DNA of 64,000 bases from Massilia sp. Root418 (GTDB lineage: Bacteria; Pseudomonadota; Gammaproteobacteria; Burkholderiales; Burkholderiaceae_D): positions 186,001 to 250,000 of the forward strand of contig NZ_LMEC01000021.1 in assembly GCF_001425265.1 (NCBI RefSeq), in the 5' to 3' direction. Positions 16,675 through 26,000 of the stretch are shown piece by piece; the stretch's first letter is position 1; every line of letters starts with the position of its first letter. A program made the translations under genes and the position numbers. Below the pieces are notes generated by a model, which saw only the letters and a list, made by a program, of their open reading frames with translations, did not search any database and was not told the DNA's origin.

Positions 16675-19365
16675 TTAGAAGTTGTAGGTGCCACGCAGGT
16701 TGAACGAACGGCCGATCGGGCTGGCCGCGCTGCTCAGGTAACCGTTGGAATAACCACTGTGGTTCGTCACCGGCGGATTGGTGTCGAACAGGTTGGTGAT
16801 GCCGGCGGTGATCTGGATGTTCTTGAACCCTTTGTACGACGTGGTCAAGTTCCACACTTTATAGGATTCGATGTCGCGCCAGTACTGCTGCGCCACCAGA
16901 TTCTGGTCTTCGTAGCTGGAGTTGTAGTTCTGCGTCATCTGCGCCGACCAGTCGCCCTTGCTCCAGCCCAGTTTCAGCGTGTGCTTCCAGCGGTAGGTGA
17001 TGATGGGGAAGCTGCTGGTTGTGCCGTTGCTGGCCAGGCCGAAGCGGCCCACGTTGGACACGAACTCGCTGTCCTTCTCCAGCTGGTTGTCGAACTGGGT
17101 CAGGTAGGTGCCGTCCAGCTGCACCTTGAAGTTGCCGTAGTCGTTGCGCGGGAAGTCGTACGTGGCCGACACGTCGATACCGGCCGCTTTCTGGCCGCCC
17201 AGGTTCATCGTCACGTTGCGGATGTAGTTGATGGTACGGTCCGGATTGCGCACGATCAGCGACTGGTATTTTTCCGGGTTCAGGAAGTAGACCTGCTCCG
17301 GCAGGTTGGCCAGCATGTCCTTCATGCGGATGTTCCAGTAGTCGAACGACAGCGTCAGCGACTTGACCGGTTCCAGCACCACGCCCAGCGTGTAGCCGCG
17401 CGATTTTTCGGGCTGCAGGTCGGCGTTCGAGCCCACCTGCTTCGGCAGCGCCACGTTGCACACTTCCGACGCCACGAAGCCCGGCAGCGCCGTGCCGGTG
17501 CCGGCCACGCCGGGCTTGCCGCCAGGGCACAGCAGCGGGTCGTCCCACTTGGCGCTGGTCTTGCCGGTGGCGCCGGGCAGGCGGTAGCCGTAGGCGTCGA
17601 ACAGGGTCGGCGCGCGGAAGCCGGTGTTGGCCGAGCCGCGGAACATCAGCTGTTTCGACGGTTCGTAGCGGAAGCTCGCTTTTGGATTGAAGGTGTTGCC
17701 GAAGTCGCTGAAATAGTCGTCGCGCACGGCCAGGTTAACGTTCAGCTGCTTGGTCAGCGGCATGTCCAGCTCGGCGAACGCGGCGTACACGTTGCGCGCG
17801 CCTTCGCCGTGCGACGCGGTGGAGTTCAGGTAGGTGACCGAGTTCTGGATCGCCAGCTTGTCGTCGCGCGTGGTGTCGCGGTGGATGTCCGCGCCTACCG
17901 CCAGCGCCATGTCGCCGCCGGCCAGGGCCATCAGCGTACGGCTGGCGTTCACGTCCACGCCGGTGAAGGTGGAGCGCGAGTCGCGGTTTTTCTGGCCGTC
18001 CACCGAGATCGATTTCAGGTAGTCGCGGCCGGCCTGGTCCTGCAGGCCGAAGGGATTGAGGGCGCCGGATTTCAGGCCGTCCAGCAGGCCCTGGCCGGTG
18101 AAGAAGCCGTTGTCGTAGTAGTTCTCGCGGTCGCTCCAGCCGATCACCAGGCCGCTGCGCACGTCCCACTCGCCGAAGCGGTTTTCATCCGCCACGGCGA
18201 TGCGCTGGTTGACCTGCTTGTCCTTCTGCACGGCCACGCCGTAGTCGGCCACGGCCCAGGTCACGGTCAGCGGTTCGCCTTTCAGGCCGGCCACTGCGGG
18301 CACGCCGCCGGCGCCGCCCGGATACCATTTGCTCGACGACGGCAGGATGGCGTTCACGCCGTTCACCGCCACCGCATTGGTCGGATTGCGCGCAGCGCGG
18401 ATGAATTCCTGGCCGCGCATGTAGTCGATGCTCAGGGTGTGATCTTCATTGAAACGCTTGGTGCCGCGCGCGTAGAAGGTGATCTGCTCGTTCTCGTGCA
18501 GCGCGGTGCCGTACTCCTGGTTGTTCAGGATACAGGTGTTCTTGCCGCCGATGATGGAGTAGGGCGCCACGCAGCCGGACGCGAAGTACGGGTTCTGTGC
18601 GGTCTTGTTGGTGGCGGTGGTGAAGTTGGCCGGCATGGCGTTGCCGCCGCTGCCCAGGGTGGGCGCGCGGCCGATGCTGGTCAGCAGTTCGGCGGAGCTC
18701 AGCTCGGCGCGGTCCTTCTGCGCCAGGCGGCTGCGGCGGTGCGCGTCGACGCTGGCGTAGACGTTCCAGCCGTCCTTGGCCAGGTTGCCTTTGCCCATGG
18801 TCAGGGTGAGGCGCTGTTCGTCGCCGCCGCCGTGTTTTTCAGGCTGGATGTACTGCGCGGTGACGGAGGCGCCTTCGAAGTCGCGCTTGGTGATGAAGTT
18901 GACCACGCCGCCGATGGCGTCCGAGCCGTAGATCGACGACGCGCCGTCGCGCAGGATTTCCACGCGCGACAGGGCGCTCATCGGAATCACGTCCAGGTTG
19001 GCGTAGCCGTCGGAGATGGCTTCATTGGCCAAACGGCGGCCGTTCAGCAGCACCAGGGTGCGGTTCACGCCCAGGCCGCGCAGGTTGATGTTGGTACCCG
19101 AGCCGGCGTTCGACGGCGCCAGCGAGGCCGACTGCGGCAGCGCCATCATCACGTCCGCCAGGGTGGTCATGCCGCGTTCGGCGAATTCTTCCGCCTTGAT
19201 GGTCGATACCGGCAGCGCCGCTTCGGTGGCCAGGCGCTTGATGCTGGAGCCGGTCACTTCCACGCGTTGCATTTCCTGTGCGGTGGCACTGTTCATCAGC
19301 GCGAGCACGGCCAGGGTGATGGACGAGAGCAGCAGGCGCGGCTGCGCTTTGTCGAATGTGTTCAT
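16675..19365 (-). CDS. TonB-dependent outer-membrane receptor, likely for pectin oligomers
   Basis: Active outer-membrane importer of 896 aa. A signal peptide ending NSATAQ is followed by MQRVEVTGSSIKR, a plug domain with LADVMMALPQSAS, NINLRGLGVNRTLVLLNGRRL and SIYGSDAIGGVVNF, then a long beta-barrel ending in Phe (SFNLRGTYNF). The group with VTGSSIKR and a 900-aa size is common for sugar-type receptors in Oxalobacteraceae and Xanthomonadaceae. Directly downstream are acetylesterase, pectinesterase and polygalacturonase genes, so the cargo is probably an oligogalacturonide. ATG 19365 has GGAGA 12 bp upstream. The 206-bp gap to the upstream GntR gene holds several hairpins but no clear promoter. 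Confidence 0.9.
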   Translation of the reverse strand: MNTFDKAQPRLLLSSITLAVLALMNSATAQEMQRVEVTGSSIKRLATEAALPVSTIKAEEFAERGMTTLADVMMALPQSASLAPSNAGSGTNINLRGLGVNRTLVLLNGRRLANEAISDGYANLDVIPMSALSRVEILRDGASSIYGSDAIGGVVNFITKRDFEGASVTAQYIQPEKHGGGDEQRLTLTMGKGNLAKDGWNVYASVDAHRRSRLAQKDRAELSSAELLTSIGRAPTLGSGGNAMPANFTTATNKTAQNPYFASGCVAPYSIIGGKNTCILNNQEYGTALHENEQITFYARGTKRFNEDHTLSIDYMRGQEFIRAARNPTNAVAVNGVNAILPSSSKWYPGGAGGVPAVAGLKGEPLTVTWAVADYGVAVQKDKQVNQRIAVADENRFGEWDVRSGLVIGWSDRENYYDNGFFTGQGLLDGLKSGALNPFGLQDQAGRDYLKSISVDGQKNRDSRSTFTGVDVNASRTLMALAGGDMALAVGADIHRDTTRDDKLAIQNSVTYLNSTASHGEGARNVYAAFAELDMPLTKQLNVNLAVRDDYFSDFGNTFNPKASFRYEPSKQLMFRGSANTGFRAPTLFDAYGYRLPGATGKTSAKWDDPLLCPGGKPGVAGTGTALPGFVASEVCNVALPKQVGSNADLQPEKSRGYTLGVVLEPVKSLTLSFDYWNIRMKDMLANLPEQVYFLNPEKYQSLIVRNPDRTINYIRNVTMNLGGQKAAGIDVSATYDFPRNDYGNFKVQLDGTYLTQFDNQLEKDSEFVSNVGRFGLASNGTTSSFPIITYRWKHTLKLGWSKGDWSAQMTQNYNSSYEDQNLVAQQYWRDIESYKVWNLTTSYKGFKNIQITAGITNLFDTNPPVTNHSGYSNGYLSSAASPIGRSFNLRGTYNF

Positions 19366-19571
19366 GAAGCTAAGTCTCCTGATGTTTCAAATGAAGTTAT
19401 GCGGCGCGCATGCTGCGGCCGCAGGTAGAGCACCTCGCGTGCTCCGTGCCGCTGCGAGGAGGGCTGCGCGGTGAAGCGCGGCCTAGCTCGCAGGCGGTGG
19501 ACAAAACTTATTTGCCGGGCGCCGCCCTCTGCGGGGCGGACGTCTTCCGGAAGTTGAATGGCAGTGGCGCG

Positions 19572-20276
19572 CTATCCCCTTGAAAAAGTCCGGGTCACGC
19601 GCTCAAGGTGGGCGCGCATGGCCTTCCTGGCGCCCGCTGGATCGCCGGCGGCGATCGCTTCGAGGATGCGGCGGTGGTCCTTCAGCGTTTCCTGCCGCAG
19701 TTCTTCGGTCTGGAAATGCTCTTTCAATTTGTGCCACAGGCGGCCGCGCTGGTTCCACAGGTAATCCAGCCCGCCCACCAGCGCGCTGTTGCCGGTGGCG
19801 CGCGCGATGGCCAGGTGGAAGGCGCGGTCGGCCTGTTCGTTGCTGGCCTTGTTGGCGTGGCTCGCTTCCATCTGCTCCACCGCCTTCAGGATCGCGTCCA
19901 CGTCGGCCGGCGTCGCCACACGGGCGGCAATGGCGGCCACTTCGGCTTCGATCAGGCGCCGTGCGGCCAGCACTTCAAACGGTCCGGGGCCGGCTTCGGG
20001 CAGCGCCGTCTCGGCCTCCGGCAATTCGGTCACGTACACGCCGGAGCCGCCGCGCACTTCGATCACGCCGCCCAGGTCCAGCGCGATGAGCGCTTCGCGC
20101 AGCGAGGCGCGGCTGACATTGAGCTTGGTGGCCAAGTCGCGTTCGGACGGCAGGCGCGCGCCGGCGGCGATGCCTTCGCTGGCGATGAGCTGCTGGATGC
20201 GGTCCGCCACCACGCGGTACAGGCGCGGCTCGTGGCTGGCGGCGTCCGGGGTCAAAGCGGCTTTTTTCTGGATCAC
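19572..20276 (-). CDS. FadR-subfamily GntR regulator of pectin/galactarate genes
   Basis: Second GntR regulator of the locus, 234 aa. The winged helix is visible (YRVVADRIQQLIASEGIAAG, LPSERDLATKLNVSRASLREAL, then VRGGSGVYV). The FCD domain has RRLIEAEVAAIAARVATPAD and a DRAFHLAIARATGN ligand segment. It starts at GTG 20276; no in-frame ATG exists near the N-terminus. It lies divergent from garD, with paired TGGTCnGACCA operators in between, and upstream of the TonB receptor on the same strand. It probably controls garD, itself and perhaps the pectin operon by read-through. It is not a close copy of the regulator at 7963. Confidence 0.9.
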   Translation of the reverse strand: MIQKKAALTPDAASHEPRLYRVVADRIQQLIASEGIAAGARLPSERDLATKLNVSRASLREALIALDLGGVIEVRGGSGVYVTELPEAETALPEAGPGPFEVLAARRLIEAEVAAIAARVATPADVDAILKAVEQMEASHANKASNEQADRAFHLAIARATGNSALVGGLDYLWNQRGRLWHKLKEHFQTEELRQETLKDHRRILEAIAAGDPAGARKAMRAHLERVTRTFSRG

Positions 20277-20298
20277 GGTAGGTCCCGCTGTGTTCGTT

Positions 20299-20350
20299 TG
20301 GTCAGACCATTCTAAGGTGGTCTGACCAAATAATCAATCTGGACTAGCCA
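20299..20350. promoter_or_regulatory. Operator cluster between GntR and garD
   Basis: Two palindromes, TGGTCAGACCA (20299-20309) and TGGTCTGACCA (20318-20328), fit the FadR-family pattern TNGTNNNACNA. Together with flanking TTT/AAA they form one larger dyad (20297-20330). A weaker third copy TGGACTAGCCA lies at 20340-20350. All are 20-75 bp upstream of the GTG start of the GntR gene and 60-110 bp upstream of garD. Confidence 0.75.
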
Positions 20351-20408
20351 AATTTTTTTTAATCTGCCATACTGAATTGGACAGCAGGTAACCATTAAGG
20401 ACGTAAAA

Positions 20409-21971
20409 ATGACGACAGAGCCGAGCGCGAACAGCCCGCGCTACATCCTCATGCATGAGAACGACAATGTAGCCATCGTCGTCAACGACGGCGGTCTGCC
20501 GGCGGGCGCCGTGTTCCCCAGCGGGCTGGCGCTGCGCGAGGCCGTGCCGCAGGGGCACAAAGTGGCGCTGCGCGCCTTCGCCAAGGGCGACCCCATCATC
20601 CGCTACAACGTAACTATCGGTTTCGCCTCGCGCGACATCGAGGCCGGCAGCTGGATCGCCGAGGCGCAGGTGGAAATGCCGGCCGCGCGCGAGCTGACCG
20701 GTTTGCCGATCGCCACCGTGAAGCCGCCGCCTCAGGAACCGCTGGACGGCTACACCTTCCAGGGCTACCGCAATCCGGACGGCAGCGTGGGCACGCGCAA
20801 CATCCTGGCCATCACCACCACCGTGCAATGCGTGGCGGGCGTGGTGGAGCACGCGGTGCGCCGCATCAAGGCCGAGCTGCTGCCGAAATACCCCAACGTG
20901 GACGACGTGGTGGGCCTGGAGCACACCTACGGCTGCGGCGTGGCGATCGACGCCCCCAATGCCGACGTGCCGATCCGCACGCTGCGCAATATCAGCCTCA
21001 ATCCCAATTTCGGCGGGCAGGCCATGGTGGTCAGCCTGGGCTGCGAGAAGCTGCAGCCGACGCGGTTGTTTCCCAAGGGTTCCATCCCGATCCAGAACGC
21101 CGGCGGCGCCGATCCGGCCCACGTGTGCCTGCAGGACCAGGGCCACGTCGGCTTCCAGTCGATGATCGATTCCATCATGAACACCGCCGACGCGCAGCTG
21201 AAGGTGCTGGACCAGCGCCGCCGCGAAACCGTGCCGGCCTCGGAACTTGTGGTTGGCGTGCAGTGCGGCGGCAGCGACGCCTTCTCCGGCGTGACCGCCA
21301 ACCCGGCCGTCGGTTTCGCCACCGACCTGCTGGTGCGCGCCGGCGCCACCGTGATGTTCTCGGAAGTGACCGAAGTGCGCGACGGGATCGACCAGCTGAC
21401 CTCGCGCGCCGTGAACGAGGAAGTGGCGGCCGCCATGATCCGTGAGATGGACTGGTACGACCAGTACCTGAAACGGGGCGGCGTCGACCGTAGCGCAAAT
21501 ACCACACCGGGCAACAAGAAGGGCGGCTTGTCCAATATCGTTGAGAAAGCCATGGGCTCCATCGTCAAGAGCGGCAGCGCGCCGATCTCCGGCGTGCTGG
21601 CCCCGGGCGAGAAGCTCAAGCAGAAGGGCCTGATTTACGCGGCCACGCCGGCCAGCGATTTCATTTGCGGCACGCTGCAGCTGGCGGCAGGCATGAATCT
21701 GCACATTTTCACCACCGGCCGCGGCACGCCATACGGCCTGGCCGAAGTCCCGGTGATCAAGGTCGCCACCCGCAACGAGCTGGCCGCGCGCTGGCACGAC
21801 CTGATGGACGTGAACGCCGGCCGCATCGCCAGCGGCGACGCCTCCATCGCGGACGTGGGCTGGGAGATGTTCCACCTGATGCTGGAAGTGGCCAGCGGCC
21901 GCAAGACCTGGGCCGAGCAATGGAAGCTGCATAACGCTTTAGTGCTGTTCAACCCTGCACCGGTGACCTGA
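20409..21971 (+). CDS. garD: Galactarate dehydratase
   Basis: Dehydrates meso-galactarate to 5-keto-4-deoxy-D-glucarate, the substrate of KdgD. 520 aa, the GarD length. An N-terminal SAF-like domain ([18 protein letters not shown]) is followed by the UxaA/GarD body. [69 protein letters not shown] and [16 protein letters not shown] match E. coli GarD by eye, as does the ending LFNPAPVT. It is not an altronate dehydratase because the long uninterrupted form and these segments are GarD-specific. It is divergent from a GntR gene and 49 bp upstream of udh. Confidence 0.95.
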   Translation: MTTEPSANSPRYILMHENDNVAIVVNDGGLPAGAVFPSGLALREAVPQGHKVALRAFAKGDPIIRYNVTIGFASRDIEAGSWIAEAQVEMPAARELTGLPIATVKPPPQEPLDGYTFQGYRNPDGSVGTRNILAITTTVQCVAGVVEHAVRRIKAELLPKYPNVDDVVGLEHTYGCGVAIDAPNADVPIRTLRNISLNPNFGGQAMVVSLGCEKLQPTRLFPKGSIPIQNAGGADPAHVCLQDQGHVGFQSMIDSIMNTADAQLKVLDQRRRETVPASELVVGVQCGGSDAFSGVTANPAVGFATDLLVRAGATVMFSEVTEVRDGIDQLTSRAVNEEVAAAMIREMDWYDQYLKRGGVDRSANTTPGNKKGGLSNIVEKAMGSIVKSGSAPISGVLAPGEKLKQKGLIYAATPASDFICGTLQLAAGMNLHIFTTGRGTPYGLAEVPVIKVATRNELAARWHDLMDVNAGRIASGDASIADVGWEMFHLMLEVASGRKTWAEQWKLHNALVLFNPAPVT

Positions 21972-21980
21972 ATTCGCTGT

Positions 21981-22000
21981 ATCATACGACATCGTACAAC
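21981..22000. promoter_or_regulatory. GntR operator upstream of udh
   Basis: ATCATA-8 nt-TACAAC lies 20 bp before the udh ATG, in the garD-udh gap. Its reverse complement begins GTTGTACGATGTC, identical to the start of the kdgD operator at 8757. This suggests that udh has its own regulated start controlled by the regulator encoded at 7963-8694. Confidence 0.65.
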
Positions 22001-22020
22001 TGCACTGGGACGGACTTTAC

Positions 22021-22827
22021 ATGAGCAAACCATTTAAACGCATCCTGCTGACCGGCGCGGCCGGCGGCTTGGGCAAAATCCTGCGCGACCGCATCAAGCC
22101 CTGGGCGGACGTGGTGCGCCTGAGCGACATCGGCGACATGGGCGAGGCGCGCGAAGGCGAGGAAATCGTCCGCTGCGACCTGTCCGACAAGCCGTCGGTG
22201 CTGACGCTGCTGGAAGGCGTGGACGCGGTGCTGCACTTCGGCGGCATTTCGACCGAAAGCAATTTCGAAGCCATCATGGCGGCCAACATCCAGGGCACCT
22301 ACAACCTGTACGAGGCCGCGCACAAGGCCGGCACCCGCCGCATCATTTTCGCCAGCTCCAACCACACCATCGGCTACCACAAGGTGACCGAAGTGCTGGA
22401 TGCGGACAGCCCGACCCGCCCGGACAGCATGTACGGCATCAGCAAGGTGTTCGGCGAACAGCTGGCGCGCTACTACTTCGACCGCACCGGCATCGAGACC
22501 GTGTGCCTGCGCATCGGCTCGTCCTTCCCCGAGCCGAAGAACCCGCGCATGATGCGCACCTGGCTGAGCTACGACGACCTGGTGGAAGCGCTGCGCTGCT
22601 CGCTGATGGCGCCGCGCGTCGGCCACGCCATCCTGTACGGCCAGTCGAACAACGAAGCCGTATGGTGGGACAACAGCAAGGCCGCCTTCATCGGCTTCAA
22701 GCCGAAGGACAGCTCGGAGCAGTTCAAGCACCTGTTCCCGGACACCGGCGTCTATCCGGACAAGGACGACGTGGCCACCACCTACCAGGGCGGCGGCTTC
22801 CTCAACGACGGCCCGCAGTACATCTAG
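22021..22827 (+). CDS. udh: Uronate dehydrogenase
   Basis: NAD+-dependent SDR-fold enzyme of 268 aa that oxidises D-galacturonate (and D-glucuronate) to the aldarolactone. This is the first step of the oxidative uronate pathway. The Rossmann start LLTGAAGGLG, the FGGISTESNFE segment, the SSNHTIGY serine region, the catalytic Tyr138-x3-Lys142 (YGISK) and the C-terminal RIGSSFPEPKNPRM and AVWWDN match known Udh proteins of Agrobacterium and Pseudomonas. It follows garD, with a GntR operator between them. No terminator is visible after its stop; the next gene converges 6 bp away. Confidence 0.95.
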   Translation: MSKPFKRILLTGAAGGLGKILRDRIKPWADVVRLSDIGDMGEAREGEEIVRCDLSDKPSVLTLLEGVDAVLHFGGISTESNFEAIMAANIQGTYNLYEAAHKAGTRRIIFASSNHTIGYHKVTEVLDADSPTRPDSMYGISKVFGEQLARYYFDRTGIETVCLRIGSSFPEPKNPRMMRTWLSYDDLVEALRCSLMAPRVGHAILYGQSNNEAVWWDNSKAAFIGFKPKDSSEQFKHLFPDTGVYPDKDDVATTYQGGGFLNDGPQYI

Positions 22828-22833
22828 CTTCGT

Positions 22834-25269
22834 CTACAGCGCCGCCTGCACGCCCAGCACCATGGCGTTGTAGGCGGCGTGCACCAGCATCGGCGCCAGC
22901 AGCGATTTGCTGCGCTCATAGGCCCACGCGGCGCACAATCCCAGCACCAGTACCGGCACCATCGCCAGCGGCGGATGCACGATGGCGAACAGCGCCGCGC
23001 TGCCTGCTGCCGCCGGCAGCGCCCCCGTCAGGCGGCGCAGGCCGCCGAAAATCAATCCCCTGAAGATGAATTCCTCGAACAGCGGCGCGGCCAGCACCGT
23101 CAGCGGCAGCAGCGCGCGCAGCGTGGCGGCCGGCGCTGCGCGGCGCGGCCACCACGGCGTGTCGCGCAGCAGCCACATATAGGCGGCGCCGAAGGCGCAG
23201 GCGGCAGCGGCGCCCGCGACGCTGGTGATGAGCGCGTGGCGGGCGGCAGCGGCCGCGCCGCCGTGGTGCTGTGTATTCAGCACGGCGGGTACCCCGGCGG
23301 TCTTGTGGCGCCAGTACAGGTAGCGCATCAGCAGGTAGACGACGGCGCCGGCGCACACGAAGGCGATCACGCCGCTTGCCAGGCCGCCGGCGCCGCTTCC
23401 GCGGCTTCCGCCGCGCAGCGCCAGGCCCACCAGCAGCTGCAGCACGAAGAACAGCGTGGCGGCGATCAGGCCGTCGGACAGGGCCACGCGCGCGGGCGGC
23501 GCGGCGGCCGGGTCCAGCAGGTAGGGCAGTTCGTCGCGCGCCTTCTGCCACAGCGCCAGCGCGAGCGAGGCGGTGAGGATCATGATAGCCACCGTCTGCA
23601 GCCAGGTGGTGGCGTACAGCGCGAAGATGTAGAGGCTGGACAGCATCATGTACAGATAGGCGTAGGTGGGGCGCACGCGGGCCTGGGCTTCCTGCGCATG
23701 CGGGTCGCTGGCGAATACGCCCAGCGAGACGGCGATCAGCGCGTAGACGGGAATGCCGGCCATGACCACCACGAACCACCACAGCAGGCGCCAGTTGAAG
23801 TCCGGCGTGAAGTACAGGCCGGCGGCGAAAATCAGCAGCGGGTAGAGCGCGGCCAGCGCGGTCCACAGCTGGGCTTTTTCCCTGAGCATGCTGTCGATGC
23901 GGCGCGGGAAGGTGTACAGCATCCACAGCGCGTTGCCTTCGGTGTTGATGGCCTGGAAGGCCGACAGCAGCAGCACGTAGCTGCCGATGCCGAAGGCGAT
24001 CACGGCCATCAGCTGCTGGTTCTGGCCGAGCAGCGTGATGCTGGACAGCTGGCCGCTGACCAGCAGCTGGCTGGCGATGATGACCACCGGGATCAGCAGG
24101 CTTTGCGCGAGGAAGTTGCGGTCGCGGCTGAGCAGCATCAGCTCGCGCCGCTGCAGGATGGTGCCGATGCGCCAGCCCGGCCTTGTTGCGGATGCCGCCT
24201 CGGGGGCCTGGCCCGCCTGCGCGGCGCGGCCGGTGCTGGCGCTGGCGGCAGCGTTGGCGGTGGCTCTGGTGCCGGCCTTGGCGGCTTCGCGCGCGCCGCT
24301 GGCCACCACGCCATGGCGCAGCTGGCGGTGCAGCAGGGCCATGCCGGCCATCAGCAGCACGGCCGCTTGCGCCAGCATCAGGGCGGCCGCCTGCGCGGCG
24401 CCTGCGGCGGAGGGCGAGGTGAGCATCTGCACGGCGAGGCCGGGCGGCGTCCACAAGGTCCACGCGGGGAAGCTGCGCGCCCAGTCCAGCGTGAAGGAGT
24501 TGTTCGACCACATGGAGTATGAAATCCCCACATACATCAGCGGCATGCTGAGGATGGACGCCAGCGCCTGCAAGTTACGCAACTGGGACGCGGGCAGCGA
24601 CAGCCGCAGCCCGGTGTCGGCCAGGGTGCGCAGCATGGCGGCCAGCATCAGCAGCGGCAGCGCGGCCAGGATCCCCAGCGGCAGCGCGAGCCAGCCGTGC
24701 TTGCCGTACCAGGCCAGCACCACGCACAGCGGCCCCAGTGCCAGCACGCCGACGGGATTGGCCACGCTGCGCTCCAGCACCCTGGCCCACAGCAGGGCGC
24801 CGCGCCGCACGGGCAGGGTCACCAGCCACTCCAGGTCCCAATCCTGCTGCGCCAGCTCGCGGCTGCCCAGGGGCATGAGCAAAGCCACCAGCCACATCAT
24901 CAGCATCATCAAGGTCATGGCGGCGGCCAGCGCAGTGGTGAAGGGTGCCGCGTGCAGGTGCGCCGACGCGGTCTCCGTCATGCTGCCGACCGAGTGTGCC
25001 TTGGCCAGCGTGGCGCAGGCGCCGGGCATGTCGATCTTGCAGTGCAGGTTCAGCAGCGAGGTGCGTGCGATGTGGGTGAAACTGTACAGCATGCCCAGCC
25101 CCACCAGCGCCGCCAGCAGCCAGCGGCTGCTGCGTTTACCGTGCGAGGCGGCGCGGCTCTTGGTGTGGGCGGCTTTGCCGAAGCGCAGCGTGCCGGTCAT
25201 GTTGAGCAGGCGCAGCAGGCGCAGGCGCGCCAGCAGCCAGATGGCGGTGGCCTGCGAGGGCGGCTTCAT
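22834..25269 (-). CDS. ABC-2 type permease fused to a CPBP intramembrane protease
   Basis: Polytopic inner-membrane protein of 811 aa from ATG 25269, which overlaps the ATPase stop by 4 bp; the open frame upstream of it lies inside the ATPase gene and is rejected. The N-terminal two thirds form an ABC-2 exporter permease with many membrane segments. The last ~100 residues are a CPBP (Abi/CAAX-protease-like) domain with the glutamate motif FEEFIFRG (Glu732, Glu733, Arg737), FAIVHP (His765) and HAAYN (His797, Asn801). Such fusions are known as NatB-like ABC/CPBP proteins, but the substrate is unknown. A Gly/Ala-rich linker region (about residues 350-400) separates permease halves. It may export and cleave the same molecule. 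Confidence 0.88.
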   Translation of the reverse strand: MKPPSQATAIWLLARLRLLRLLNMTGTLRFGKAAHTKSRAASHGKRSSRWLLAALVGLGMLYSFTHIARTSLLNLHCKIDMPGACATLAKAHSVGSMTETASAHLHAAPFTTALAAAMTLMMLMMWLVALLMPLGSRELAQQDWDLEWLVTLPVRRGALLWARVLERSVANPVGVLALGPLCVVLAWYGKHGWLALPLGILAALPLLMLAAMLRTLADTGLRLSLPASQLRNLQALASILSMPLMYVGISYSMWSNNSFTLDWARSFPAWTLWTPPGLAVQMLTSPSAAGAAQAAALMLAQAAVLLMAGMALLHRQLRHGVVASGAREAAKAGTRATANAAASASTGRAAQAGQAPEAASATRPGWRIGTILQRRELMLLSRDRNFLAQSLLIPVVIIASQLLVSGQLSSITLLGQNQQLMAVIAFGIGSYVLLLSAFQAINTEGNALWMLYTFPRRIDSMLREKAQLWTALAALYPLLIFAAGLYFTPDFNWRLLWWFVVVMAGIPVYALIAVSLGVFASDPHAQEAQARVRPTYAYLYMMLSSLYIFALYATTWLQTVAIMILTASLALALWQKARDELPYLLDPAAAPPARVALSDGLIAATLFFVLQLLVGLALRGGSRGSGAGGLASGVIAFVCAGAVVYLLMRYLYWRHKTAGVPAVLNTQHHGGAAAAARHALITSVAGAAAACAFGAAYMWLLRDTPWWPRRAAPAATLRALLPLTVLAAPLFEEFIFRGLIFGGLRRLTGALPAAAGSAALFAIVHPPLAMVPVLVLGLCAAWAYERSKSLLAPMLVHAAYNAMVLGVQAAL

Positions 25270-26000
25270 GCCGGCTCGCCGGCTTCGTCGGTAATCTTCA
25301 GGAAGACTTCTTCCAGCGAGCTGTCCGCCGAGGCCGCGCCGCGCAATTCGTCCAGCGTGCCGCTGGCCACCAGCGCGCCGCGGTGGATGATGCCCACGCG
25401 GCTGCACATGCGCTCTGCCATGTCCAGCAAGTGGGTGGACACGAAGATGGTGGTGCCCTGCGCGGCCGCCGCCAGCAGGCGCTCCTGCACGTCGCGCGCG
25501 GCGCGCGGGTCGAGGCCGTTGATCGGTTCGTCCAGCACCAGCACTGTCGGGTTGTGCACCAGCGCGCAGGCCAGGCCGAGCTTCTTCTTCATGCCCAGCG
25601 AGTAGTTCACCGCGAATTCCTCGGTGGCTTCTTCCAGCCCCAGTTCGCGCAGCAGGCGGTGCGCGCGGCCGGCCGCTTCGGAGCGCGAGTAGCCGTGCAT
25701 CTCGGCGACGAATTGCAGGATCTCGCGGCCGCGCAGATAGTCGTAGAAAATCGGCGTGTCGGGCAAGTAGCCCACGTGGCGCTTGACCTCCGCCGCGTCC
25801 GCGTGGCAATCGAGGCCGTTCACCAGCACCCGGCCGGCGCTGGGCACGAGTATGCCCATCAGCATGCGGATGGTGGTGGTCTTGCCCGCCCCGTTCGGCC
25901 CCAGGAAGCCGTAGACCTCGCCGCGCGGCACGGTCAGCGTCAGCGGCTTGACGGCTTCATGGCCGCCGTAGGATTTCGCCAGTTCCTGGAATGCGATCAT
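25266..26000 (-). CDS. ABC transporter ATP-binding protein
   Basis: Energy-coupling ATPase of 244 aa. Walker A GPNGAGKTT (about residue 35), Q-loop region, signature YSLGMKKKLGLACAL, Walker B VLVLDEP and the switch histidine in VSTHLLDMAERMC are all present. The CcmA/NatA-type layout (short protein, GLDPRAARDV after Walker B) fits exporters with an ABC-2 permease, which is encoded next with a 4-bp overlap. Its own start overlaps the signal peptidase stop by 4 bp. The three genes therefore form one translationally coupled unit. Confidence 0.93.
   Translation of the reverse strand: MIAFQELAKSYGGHEAVKPLTLTVPRGEVYGFLGPNGAGKTTTIRMLMGILVPSAGRVLVNGLDCHADAAEVKRHVGYLPDTPIFYDYLRGREILQFVAEMHGYSRSEAAGRAHRLLRELGLEEATEEFAVNYSLGMKKKLGLACALVHNPTVLVLDEPINGLDPRAARDVQERLLAAAAQGTTIFVSTHLLDMAERMCSRVGIIHRGALVASGTLDELRGAASADSSLEEVFLKITDEAGEPA

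Noticed and set aside
15643-19428. A 1261-codon open frame on the + strand opposite the TonB receptor and esterases
   Set aside because: It is the antisense shadow of well-supported genes; the product is Arg/Ala/His/Gly-rich without any domain, as expected for high-GC complementary frames.
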